DNA of 64,000 bases from Streptomyces sp. NBC_00249 (GTDB lineage Bacteria > Actinomycetota > Actinomycetes > Streptomycetales > Streptomycetaceae): positions 186,001 to 250,000 of the forward strand of contig NZ_JAPEMV010000005.1 in assembly GCF_026342355.1 (NCBI RefSeq). The letters are read 5' to 3'. The notes beneath the pieces are model-generated. The model was not told the origin of the DNA and ran no database searches. It saw only the letters and a program-made list of their open reading frames with translations. How positions within the stretch are numbered: position 1 is the first letter of the stretch; every line of letters begins with the position of its first letter. Positions 13,604 to 20,805 of this stretch are shown in pieces. A program made the position numbers and the translations under genes.

Positions 13604-14398
13604 GTGGACATGGAGTTCCACAGCCTGGAGACCCGGCAAACAGCACTCACCCTTCTGCGCGGGGGGACGGCGAACAGCGAGGTGGCCCGTCGACTGGATA
13701 TCCCCCTCGGCACGGTGAGCTACTGGAAGCACATGGACCGCGCGAGACGCGGCGAATGCCCCGGATCCCATCGGGCGGCTTGCCCGCATTGCCACGGAGA
13801 CGCCCTCGATACCGAGGCATACGCCTACCTGCTTGGTCTCTACCTGGGCGATGGCCACATATCTCACTACTCCGGCCACCGCGTCCCCAACCTGATGGTC
13901 ACCTGCGATGACGGCTGGCCTGGACTGATGGACTTGGCCGAGCAATCCATGCGCCGCGTCTTCCCAGCGAATCAGGTCTGCCGAGTTCGCAAGGTCGGCT
14001 GCCACAACATCAAGGTCTACTCGAAGCACCTGGAGTGCCTGTTCCCCCAGCACGGGCCCGGGAAGAAGCACGAACGCCGGATCACCCTTGAGGACTGGCA
14101 GGAGGAGATCGTCGACGCTCACCCCTGGGAGTTCATCCGGGGGCTGATCCACTCCGACGGGTGTCGGATCACCAACTGGACCACCCGGATGGTCGGTGGG
14201 GAGCGGAAGCGGTACGAGTATCCGCGGTACTTCTTCACCAACAAGTCGGACGACATCCGCAAGCTCTGTACCGACACCCTGACCAAGGTCGGTGTCCGGT
14301 GGACGGTGCTGGCGCGGGGCAGTGATCCCTTCAACGTGTCCGTCGCGCGGAAGGAATCCGTCGCGCTGATGGACGCGCACGTCGGGCCGAAGCATTAG
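13604..14398 (+). CDS. Helix-turn-helix protein with LAGLIDADG-like endonuclease fold
   Basis: A 264-residue protein (GTG 13604 chosen; ATG 13610 and GTG 13592 possible, none with a clear ribosome site). Residues ~8-48 read as a helix-turn-helix (RQTALTLLRGG, SEVARRLDIPLGTVSYW). A Cys/His cluster CPGSHRAACPHCH (52-64) could hold zinc. Two LAGLIDADG-type helices are then visible: YLLGLYLGDGH (75-85) and FIRGLIHSDGCR (177-188), each ending in an acidic residue plus Gly. The architecture recalls homing endonucleases and the sporulation regulator WhiA, which has a decayed LAGLIDADG domain plus HTH. It lies just after tRNA-Leu and has less extreme GC than its neighbours. No intron or intein host is visible. 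Regulator or endonuclease: undecided. Confidence 0.75.
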   Translation: MDMEFHSLETRQTALTLLRGGTANSEVARRLDIPLGTVSYWKHMDRARRGECPGSHRAACPHCHGDALDTEAYAYLLGLYLGDGHISHYSGHRVPNLMVTCDDGWPGLMDLAEQSMRRVFPANQVCRVRKVGCHNIKVYSKHLECLFPQHGPGKKHERRITLEDWQEEIVDAHPWEFIRGLIHSDGCRITNWTTRMVGGERKRYEYPRYFFTNKSDDIRKLCTDTLTKVGVRWTVLARGSDPFNVSVARKESVALMDAHVGPKH

Positions 14399-14853
14399 GC
14401 CGGGAGGTCGCTCGCGCCGCCGAGGTTGTGGATCAGGCGGCGCAGGACGTTGATGGTGGCGGCGTAGTCGGTGTCGGGGACGCCGGCTCGCATGGTCGCG
14501 TGGACCTTGGCGTTGCGGGTGCGGGCGCGTTCGCGGGCGGCTTCGCCGGCGGGGGTGAGGGTGAGGCGGTCCCCCGAGGTGCGGGTCCAGCCCCGGTCGG
14601 CGAGGTCGGTGTGGATGGCGTCGAAGTCGAGGTTCTGGTCGTCGTAGGGGGTGAGTTTCGCGGTGAGGGTGGCGGCCGTCCATTCGTCCGGGGCTCCGGC
14701 GATGTGGTTGAGGATCCACCAGTGGGGTTGGGTGAGGGATTCCTCGGCGAGGGCGGTGCGGAGGCCGCCGACGATGATGCGGTTGGCGGCGCCGGTCCAG
14801 TAGCCGATGGCCTGGGCAGCGACCTGCTCTTCGGGGTATTCCTTGATCTCCAT
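14395..14853 (-). CDS. MarR-family transcriptional regulator
   Basis: A 152-residue winged-helix protein with the MarR layout. A dimerisation helix (VAAQAIGYWTGAANRIIVGG), the HTH region (LTQPHWWILNHIAG, EWTAATLTAKL), the wing (LADRGWTRTSGDRLTLTPAG) and a C-terminal dimer helix (AATINVLRRLIHNLG) can be read. It overlaps the LAGLIDADG gene tail-to-tail by 3 bp and diverges from the EF-hand gene. A dyad in its promoter suggests autoregulation. Ligand and targets are unknown. Confidence 0.8.
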   Translation of the reverse strand: MEIKEYPEEQVAAQAIGYWTGAANRIIVGGLRTALAEESLTQPHWWILNHIAGAPDEWTAATLTAKLTPYDDQNLDFDAIHTDLADRGWTRTSGDRLTLTPAGEAARERARTRNAKVHATMRAGVPDTDYAATINVLRRLIHNLGGASDLPA

Positions 14854-14859
14854 ATGGCG

Positions 14860-14890
14860 AACGTATGACCTCGAGTTTGGTTGAGGTCAA
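14860..14890 (-). promoter_or_regulatory. Promoter with dyad between MarR and EF-hand genes
   Basis: TGACCTC (14866-14872) and GAGGTCA (14883-14889) form a dyad. On the minus strand it reads TTGACC, 19 bp, TACGTT, an over-long spacer reminiscent of regulator-distorted promoters of the MerR type. It would drive the MarR gene (start 14853) and lies 28 bp before the EF-hand gene on the other strand. Confidence 0.5.
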
Positions 14891-14917
14891 GGGATCGAAG
14901 ATGAAGGGGACTCCGCG

Positions 14918-15169
14918 ATGAGCGAGAAGGCTCGGAAGCTGTTCGACGCGCTGGATCTGAACCATGACGGTGAGCTGACGCGTGCGGAGGTGATTTCGGC
15001 GTTGCGGAGCAAGGGGCCGACGTTGGCCGCGCAGGGGGATCTGCCGTTCTGGGGTGTGGGGGATGCGGACGCGTCGTCGGCGTTGTTCGATGCGGCGGAC
15101 AAGAACGGGGATGCGGTGTTGTCGCTGGAGGAGTTCGAGGCGGAGGTGGACCGGCGGTTCGGCTGGTAG
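14918..15169 (+). CDS. Small EF-hand calcium-binding protein
   Basis: An 83-residue protein made of two EF-hands. Loop 1 DLNHDGELTRAE (residues 13-24) and loop 2 DKNGDAVLSLEE (~61-72) both have the D-x-N/D-x-D-G/A pattern and a terminal Glu; loop 2 has Ala in place of the usual Gly. No signal peptide, so it is a cytoplasmic calmodulin-like calcium sensor or buffer of a type frequent in Streptomyces. ATG 14918 follows AAGGGGAC. It is divergent from the MarR gene and separated by the dyad. Confidence 0.88.
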   Translation: MSEKARKLFDALDLNHDGELTRAEVISALRSKGPTLAAQGDLPFWGVGDADASSALFDAADKNGDAVLSLEEFEAEVDRRFGW

Positions 15170-15185
15170 GCCTTGGGGCCCGGCG

Positions 15186-15791
15186 TCAGGGGCGGTGGGT
15201 GAGGCCGTGCAGGACGGTGGCGGCGTGGGCTTGGGCTTGGGTGGGGTCGAGGGGGGCGTGTTCGACGAGGAGGCGGTACCAGAAGGGGCCGAAGACCAGG
15301 TCGGTGGCGTGGGTGAGGTCGGTGGTGGGTGGGATTTCCTGGCGGGCGAGGGCGCGGGTGAGGAGGCCGGCGACGAGTTCGCGGCGGGTGCGGGCCCAGG
15401 CGCGGAAGGCTTCGGCGAAGGCGGGGTCTAGTTGGGCTTCGGCCATGAGGCCGGTGAGGGCTTTGGCGCGGACGGGGTCGTGGCCGATGCGGTAGAGGTC
15501 GGTGAGGAAGGCGGTGAGGTCGCCTTCGAGGGTGCCGGTGTCGGGTTCGGGGACGCGGGTGGCGGTTTCGTGGGCGTAGGCGTCCATGACGAGGGCGGGT
15601 TTGGATTTCCACCAGCGGTAGACGGTGCTTTTGGCGACGTTGGCGCGTTTGGCGACGCCTTCGATGGTGAGGGCGCCGTAGCCGTTCTCGACGAGGAGGG
15701 CGGCGGTGGCTTCGAGGACGGAGTGGTGGGCGTCTTCGTTGCGGAGTCGCCCACCGGTGCGGGGCGACGGGTTCTGGGGAGTGGTTGACAC
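15186..15791 (-). CDS. TetR-family repressor
   Basis: A 201-residue TetR regulator. The N-terminal HTH is clear: ALLVENGYGALTIEGVAKRANVAKSTVYRWWKSKPALV (residues ~33-70). The C-terminal ligand domain (TetR_C-type with FGPFWYRLLVEHAPLD) ends the protein. GTG start at 15791. It is divergently paired with the alpha/beta hydrolase, and a 48-bp palindrome lies between the two starts. Repression of both genes by this protein is the natural reading. The inducer is unknown. Confidence 0.9.
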   Translation of the reverse strand: MSTTPQNPSPRTGGRLRNEDAHHSVLEATAALLVENGYGALTIEGVAKRANVAKSTVYRWWKSKPALVMDAYAHETATRVPEPDTGTLEGDLTAFLTDLYRIGHDPVRAKALTGLMAEAQLDPAFAEAFRAWARTRRELVAGLLTRALARQEIPPTTDLTHATDLVFGPFWYRLLVEHAPLDPTQAQAHAATVLHGLTHRP

Positions 15792-15804
15792 GCCATCACG
15801 ATAG

Positions 15805-15852
15805 CCCTACCGTTTATCGAAACGCTGCGTAGCGTTTCGATAAACGGTAGGG
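15805..15852. promoter_or_regulatory. 48-bp perfect palindrome, TetR operator
   Basis: Two perfect 22-bp arms (15805-15826, beginning CCCTACCGTTTATCGAAACG, and 15831-15852) flank a 4-bp centre (GCGT). The dyad fills the gap between the TetR start (15791) and the hydrolase start (15871), so a bound dimer pair would cover both promoters. Inner half TATCGAAACGCT is the likely recognition core. Confidence 0.88.
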
Positions 15853-15870
15853 CGAGCAGGGGGATGAGTC

Positions 15871-16443
15871 ATGAGCAGGATCGTGATCGCGCACGGGTAC
15901 GGGATGGCGCCGTCCGAGCACTGGTATCCGTCGGTGGCGGAGGAGTTCTCGGGTGAGGGGCACGAGGTGCGGGTGCCGGCGTTCTCGGAGTCGGCGGCGC
16001 CGGATGCCGGGGTGTGGCTGAAGGAGCTGGCGGTGCAGACGGAGGGCGCGTCTGCGGGTGGGACGGTGCTGGTGGGGCACAGCCTGGGCGGGGTGAATGT
16101 GCTGCGGTTGCTTCAGCGGCACGACACGGCGGCCGAGGGGGCTTTTGCCGGGGTGGTGTTCGTGGCGTCGATGTCGGGCGAGGTGGGGTACGACGCGTTG
16201 GCGCCGTTCTTCTCGCCGGAGTTCGACTGGGCGCGGATCCGTGGGGCGGCGCGGGAGTTCCGGGTGTTGCACGCGGCGGACGATCCGGTGACGGGGGTTC
16301 GTACTCCGGAGCACATCATGCGGTTCGTGCGGGAGTTGGGGGCTACGGCGACGGTGACCGCGTCGGGCGGGCATTTTCCCAGTACGGGTGAGAGCCGGTT
16401 GGTGTTGCCCGACGCGGTGCGGTTGATACGGGAGGTGCTGTAG
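15871..16443 (+). CDS. RBBP9/YdeN-type alpha/beta hydrolase
   Basis: A 190-residue single-domain serine hydrolase. N-terminal VIAHGYGMAPSEHWYP, nucleophile Ser71 in VGHSLGG, acid Asp in HAADDPVTG and His in SGGHFPSTGE complete the triad. The HGxxxxxxxHW start is typical of the RBBP9/YdeN family. Substrate unknown; no secretion signal. Under likely control of the divergent TetR repressor. It converges with pyk across only 36 bp. Confidence 0.88.
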   Translation: MSRIVIAHGYGMAPSEHWYPSVAEEFSGEGHEVRVPAFSESAAPDAGVWLKELAVQTEGASAGGTVLVGHSLGGVNVLRLLQRHDTAAEGAFAGVVFVASMSGEVGYDALAPFFSPEFDWARIRGAAREFRVLHAADDPVTGVRTPEHIMRFVRELGATATVTASGGHFPSTGESRLVLPDAVRLIREVL

Positions 16444-16479
16444 CCGCGGTGGGTGGTGCGGCTGTATCGCCGTGGTGGG

Positions 16480-17907
16480 TCAGCGGACGGGGTCGCCGAT
16501 GTGGTGGATGCGGACGAGGTTGGTCTTTCCGCTGACGCCGGGGGGTGAGCCGGCGGTGATGACGACGATGTCGCCGGGGACGCAGCGTCCGATGCGCAGG
16601 AGTTCTTCTTCGACCTGGGCGACCATGGCGTCGGTGGAGTCGACGTGGGGGCCGAGGAAGGTTTCGACGCCCCAGGTGAGGTTGAGTTGGGAGCGGGTGG
16701 CGGGGTCGGGGGTGAAGGCGAGGAGGGGGATGGGGCTGCGGTAGCGGGAGAGTCGGCGGACGGTGTCTCCGCTTTGGGTGAAGGCGACGAGGAATTTGGC
16801 GCCGAGGAAGTCGCCCATTTCGGCGGCTGCGCGGGCTACGGCTCCGCCTTGGGTGCGGGGCTTGTTGCGGTCGGTGAGGGGTGGGAGGCCCTTGGTGAGG
16901 ATGTCTTCTTCGGCGGCTTCGACGATGCGGGACATGGTGCGTACGGTCTCGATGGGGTATTTGCCGACGCTGGTTTCGCCGGAGAGCATGACGGCGTCGG
17001 TGCCGTCGATGACGGCGTTGGCGACGTCGGAGGCTTCGGCGCGGGTGGGCCGGGAGTTTTCGATCATCGAGTCGAGCATCTGGGTGGCGACGATGACCGG
17101 TTTGGCGTTGCGCTTGGCGAGTTTGACGGCGCGCTTCTGGACGATCGGGACGAGTTCGAGGGGCATTTCGACGCCGAGGTCGCCGCGGGCGACCATGATG
17201 CCGTCGAAGGCGGCGACGATGTCGTCGATGTTGTCGACGGCCTGGGGCTTTTCGATCTTGGCGATGACGGGGAGGCGGCGGTCTTCTTCGTCCATGATGC
17301 GGTGGACGTCTTCGATGTCGCGGCCGCTGCGGACGAAGGAGAGGGCGATGACGTCGGCGCCGGTGCGCAGGGCCCAGCGGAGGTCTTCGATGTCCTTGTC
17401 GGAGAGGGCGGGGACGGAGACGGCGACGCCGGGGAGGTTGAGTCCCTTGTTGTCGGAGACCATGCCGCCTTCGATGACGGTGGTGTGGACGCGGGGGCCG
17501 TCGACGGCGGTGACTTCGAGGGTGACGCGGCCGTCGTCGACGAGGATGCGTTCGCCGGTGGTGACGTCGGCGTTGAGGCCCTTGTAGGTGGTGCCGCAGG
17601 TGTGGCGGTCGCCTTCGTGGTCGTCGACGGTGATGGTGAATTCGTCGCCGCGTTCAAGGAGTACGGGTCCTTCGCGGAACCGGCCGAGGCGGATCTTCGG
17701 GCCTTGAAGGTCGGCGAGGATGCCGACGCTGCGGCCGGTCTCGTCTGAGGCCTTGCGTACGCGCTGGTAACGCTCCTCGTGTTCGGCGTAGGTGCCGTGG
17801 CTGAGGTTGAGTCGGGCGATGTCCATTCCGGCTTCGACCAGTGCTTTGATCTGGTCGTATGAGTCGGTGGCGGGGCCCAGGGTACATACGATTTTTGCTC
17901 GGCGCAT
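16480..17907 (-). CDS. pyk: Pyruvate kinase
   Basis: A 475-residue glycolytic enzyme converting phosphoenolpyruvate and ADP to pyruvate and ATP. It starts MRRAKIVCTLGPATDS at ATG 17907. Motifs: ARLNLSHGTY, the B domain, catalytic Lys in VIAKIEKPQAV, metal and substrate site MVARGDLGVEMPLE, and SMIENSRPTRAEASDVANA. The C-terminal effector domain begins near KFLVAFTQSGDTVRRLSR. Length fits the bacterial family. Transcribed alone; its upstream region holds the inverted repeat at 17961-17989. Confidence 0.97.
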   Translation of the reverse strand: MRRAKIVCTLGPATDSYDQIKALVEAGMDIARLNLSHGTYAEHEERYQRVRKASDETGRSVGILADLQGPKIRLGRFREGPVLLERGDEFTITVDDHEGDRHTCGTTYKGLNADVTTGERILVDDGRVTLEVTAVDGPRVHTTVIEGGMVSDNKGLNLPGVAVSVPALSDKDIEDLRWALRTGADVIALSFVRSGRDIEDVHRIMDEEDRRLPVIAKIEKPQAVDNIDDIVAAFDGIMVARGDLGVEMPLELVPIVQKRAVKLAKRNAKPVIVATQMLDSMIENSRPTRAEASDVANAVIDGTDAVMLSGETSVGKYPIETVRTMSRIVEAAEEDILTKGLPPLTDRNKPRTQGGAVARAAAEMGDFLGAKFLVAFTQSGDTVRRLSRYRSPIPLLAFTPDPATRSQLNLTWGVETFLGPHVDSTDAMVAQVEEELLRIGRCVPGDIVVITAGSPPGVSGKTNLVRIHHIGDPVR

Positions 17908-17960
17908 GGGGCGAGCGTATGCCCCTACCAGACAGTAGGAAATTGGTTCCGGGTGTCCAC

Positions 17961-17989
17961 TCAACAACCTTTGAGCAAAAGCTTGTTGA
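17961..17989 (-). promoter_or_regulatory. Inverted repeat upstream of pyk
   Basis: TCAACAA and TTGTTGA are perfect 7-bp arms separated by 15 bp. The segment is AT-rich for this genome and carries several TTGA/TCAA elements, 55-80 bp upstream of the pyk start. It may be a regulator site or part of the promoter. Confidence 0.35.
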
Positions 17990-18006
17990 CAAATGTTGAA
18001 TGTGCG

Positions 18007-18032
18007 CGGGGGTGCTCCGATGAGCACCCCCG
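18007..18032 (-). terminator. Terminator of SIMPL-domain gene
   Basis: CGGGGGTGCTC pairs with GAGCACCCCCG around CGAT, 22 bp beyond the stop codon of the minus-strand SIMPL gene and ahead of the pyk promoter. Confidence 0.75.
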
Positions 18033-18053
18033 GGACGGGGTGGTGGAGGTGTT

Positions 18054-18770
18054 TCAGAGCTGGGGCGGGGTCATGGTGAAGCGGGCGTTCACCTGGGCGT
18101 AGACGGTCTGGCGTTGGGGTTCGAGGTCGAGGGGCGGGGCGCCGGCGTCCTCGGCGGCGCCGTAGGCCATGGAGCGGAGCATGCCGGCGGGGGCGGCCAT
18201 GGCGATGGGGGAGGCGTTCTCGGCGCCGAGGTCGGCGAGTTCGACGAGGGCGGCGAGCTGGGCGCCGAGGGCCTGGGCGTATTCGCGGGCGCGCTGGACG
18301 GCTTCGAGTACGGCTTGGCGGCGGGCTTCGCCGTGGGCGGGTGAGGTGGGGCGCAGGGCCCACCAGGGGCCGTCGACCTGGGTGAGTTCGAGGTCGGCGA
18401 GGCGGGTGGTGAGTTCGCCGAGGGCGGTGAAGTCGTTGAGTTCGGCGGTGATGTGGACGCGGCCGTGGTAGGCGCGGATGCGTTCGGCGCGGCCGTGGCG
18501 GGTGAGTTCGGGGGTGATGGAGAAGGCGCCGGTCTCGAGTTTTTCGACGGGGTCGCCGTAGCTCTTGACGAGGTCGAGGACGGCGTTGTTGCGGCGGGTG
18601 AGGTCTTCGAGTGCGGTGCGCCGGTCGGTGCCTCGGGCGCTGACGGTGATGCCGATGCGGGCGATCTCGGGGTCGACTTCGAGGCGGGCCTCGCCGCGGA
18701 CGGCGACGCGGGGGACTTCGGGGGTTCCGTAGGGCTGGTGCGGGGCGTCGTACGGGGCGTCCTGGGTCAT
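18054..18770 (-). CDS. SIMPL-domain (DUF541) protein
   Basis: A 238-residue protein with a SIMPL domain over residues ~18-235: VPRVAVRGEARLEVDPEIARIGITVSA at the start, a central helix-rich part (TALEDLTRRNNAVLDLVKSYG) and the closing YAQVNARFTM. The family includes E. coli YggE and periplasmic stress proteins of unclear biochemistry. Unlike many relatives, it has no signal peptide, so it would be cytoplasmic. ATG 18770. Divergent from the 5'-nucleotidase. Function unknown beyond the domain. Confidence 0.85.
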   Translation of the reverse strand: MTQDAPYDAPHQPYGTPEVPRVAVRGEARLEVDPEIARIGITVSARGTDRRTALEDLTRRNNAVLDLVKSYGDPVEKLETGAFSITPELTRHGRAERIRAYHGRVHITAELNDFTALGELTTRLADLELTQVDGPWWALRPTSPAHGEARRQAVLEAVQRAREYAQALGAQLAALVELADLGAENASPIAMAAPAGMLRSMAYGAAEDAGAPPLDLEPQRQTVYAQVNARFTMTPPQL

Positions 18771-18910
18771 GGATTCACTGTCGCACTGTCGTCCGTACGG
18801 GTGTGGTCATCGGATCGAAACCTGACGGGGGTGTTGCGGCTTGTTACCGGTGGGTCAGAATCTACGCGCGTTGTTTCACGCTCATTACACGCCTCACAAG
18901 GGGAGATGGC

Positions 18911-20722
18911 ATGGCGTTCGACCGTAGGACTTTCATGGGGGCTTCGGCCGCGACGGGTGCGGCTGTGGCGATGGCGGGGGCCACGAGCTCCCCGGCCGCC
19001 GCCGCGCCGGCGGCCGCGCAGCCGGCGTCGTCGAAGGGGGCGCGTACGTACGCGTTCACGGTGATGGGGACGACCGATCTGCACGGGAACGTCTTCAACT
19101 GGGACTACTTCACGGACAAGGAGTTCGACGACAAGGCGCACAACGATGTGGGTCTGGCGAAGATCTCGACGTTGGTGAATCAGGTGCGGGCGGAGAAGGG
19201 GCGGCGCAACACGCTGCTGATCGATGCCGGTGACACGATTCAGGGCACGCAGTTGTCGTACTACTACGCGAAGGTGGATCCGATCACCGCGCGGCGGGGT
19301 CCGGTGCACCCGATGGCGCAGGCCATGAACGCGATCGGCTACGACGCTGCGGCGCTCGGGAACCACGAGTTCAACTACGGGATCCCGGTGCTGCGCAAGT
19401 TCGAGGAGCAGTGCGACTTCCCGCTGCTGGGGGCGAACGCGCTGGACGCGAAGACGCTGCGGCCGGCGTTCGAGCCGTACAGCGTGCACCGGCTGCGGAC
19501 GCCGTGCGGGCGGGACGTGAAGGTGGCGGTGCTGGGGCTGACGAACCCGGGGATCGCGATCTGGGACAAGGCGAACGTGCAGGGGAAGATGACGTTCCCG
19601 GGGCTGGAGGAGCAGGCGGCGAAGTACGTGCCGCGGCTGCGGTCCATGGGGGTGGACGTGGTGATCGTCTCCGCGCACTCGGGGTCGAGCGGTACGTCCT
19701 CCTACGGTGACCAGCTGCCGTACATCGAGAACGCGGCGGCGCTGGTGGCGGAGCAGGTGCCGGGGATCGACGCGATCCTGGTGGGGCACGCGCACACGGA
19801 GATCCCGGAGTACCGGGTGAAGAACAAGGCGACCGGCAAGGACGTGGTGCTGTCGGAGCCGCTGAAGTGGGGGCAGCGGCTGACGCTGTTCGACTTCGAG
19901 CTGGTGTGGGAGCGGGGCCGCTGGTCGGTGGCGAAGGTCGCGGCGAAGGTGCTGAACTCGAACACCGTGGCCGAGGACCCGAAGATCACGGGGCTGCTGT
20001 CGGACGAGCACCGCAAGGTCGTGGCGTACGTCAACCAGGTGATCGGTACTTCGACGCAGGCGATGTCCTCCGCGGAGGGTCCGGTGAAGGACGTGCCGAT
20101 CATCGACCTGATCAACCACGTGCAGGCGGAGACGGTGAAGACGGCGCTGGCGGGTTCGGAGTGGGCCTCGCTGCCGGTGCTGTCGCAGGCTTCGTGTTTC
20201 TCGCGGACGGCGGCGATACCGGCCGGGCAGGTGACGATCCGGGACGCGGCGGGGCTGTACCCGTTCGAGAACACCCTGGAGGCGCGGCTCCTGACGGGGG
20301 CGCAGCTGAAGGACTACCTGGAGTATTCGGCGCGGTACTTCGTGCAGACCGCGGCGGGTGGTGCGGTGGATCCGGCGAAGGTGACGAACGCGGAGAACAT
20401 CCCGGACTACAACTACGACGCGGTGTACGGCCTGGCGTACGACATCGACATCGCGCAGCCGGTGGGTTCGCGGATCACGGGGCTGTCGTTCCAGGGGAAG
20501 CCGGTGGATCCGGCGGCGCGGTTCGTGTTCGCGGTGAACAACTACCGGGCCTCGGGTGGCGGGAACTTCCCGCACGTCCCGCAGGCCAAGCAGCTGTGGG
20601 CGAACTCGGACGAAATACGTAACACGATCATCCAGTGGGTGAAGGCGAAGGGGACGGTGGACCCGGCCTCCTTCGCTTCGGTGGACTGGCGTCTGACGCG
20701 GGCCGGGGTGCCGGTCTTCTAG
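18911..20722 (+). CDS. Tat-exported 5'-nucleotidase / 2',3'-cyclic phosphodiesterase
   Basis: A 603-residue secreted metallophosphoesterase. The N-terminus MAFDRRTFMGASAATG is a Tat signal (Arg5-Arg6) ending near AAAAPA. The catalytic domain shows TTDLHGN, DAGDTIQGTQ, ALGNHEFNYG, VSAHSG and VGHAHTEIPEY, which bind two metals. The C-terminal 5'-nucleotidase domain (residues ~390-600) has the substrate stack PFENTLEARLLTGAQLKDYLE and NNYRASGGGNFP. It releases phosphate from extracellular nucleotides. ATG 18911 follows AAGGGGAGATGGC. It converges on the siderophore-type gene pair. Confidence 0.93.
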   Translation: MAFDRRTFMGASAATGAAVAMAGATSSPAAAAPAAAQPASSKGARTYAFTVMGTTDLHGNVFNWDYFTDKEFDDKAHNDVGLAKISTLVNQVRAEKGRRNTLLIDAGDTIQGTQLSYYYAKVDPITARRGPVHPMAQAMNAIGYDAAALGNHEFNYGIPVLRKFEEQCDFPLLGANALDAKTLRPAFEPYSVHRLRTPCGRDVKVAVLGLTNPGIAIWDKANVQGKMTFPGLEEQAAKYVPRLRSMGVDVVIVSAHSGSSGTSSYGDQLPYIENAAALVAEQVPGIDAILVGHAHTEIPEYRVKNKATGKDVVLSEPLKWGQRLTLFDFELVWERGRWSVAKVAAKVLNSNTVAEDPKITGLLSDEHRKVVAYVNQVIGTSTQAMSSAEGPVKDVPIIDLINHVQAETVKTALAGSEWASLPVLSQASCFSRTAAIPAGQVTIRDAAGLYPFENTLEARLLTGAQLKDYLEYSARYFVQTAAGGAVDPAKVTNAENIPDYNYDAVYGLAYDIDIAQPVGSRITGLSFQGKPVDPAARFVFAVNNYRASGGGNFPHVPQAKQLWANSDEIRNTIIQWVKAKGTVDPASFASVDWRLTRAGVPVF

Positions 20723-20740
20723 TCCGTTGTGCGGGTGTGC

Positions 20741-20770
20741 GGCCGGGTCCTGCTGTGGCGGGTCCCGGCC
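20741..20770. terminator. Terminator between 5'-nucleotidase and hydroxylase genes
   Basis: GGCCGGG and CCCGGCC arms (7 bp, plus partial pairing inward) lie between the two convergent genes, 18 bp after the nucleotidase stop. Confidence 0.6.
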
Positions 20771-20805
20771 GTCGGTGTGTGCGGGCGGGGGTACGGGAGG
20801 GGGTT

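Noticed and set aside
13442-14398. Integrated element at tRNA-Leu
   Set aside because: No integrase and no direct repeat of the tRNA 3' end were seen in the following sequence; only the LAGLIDADG-type gene is suggestive.
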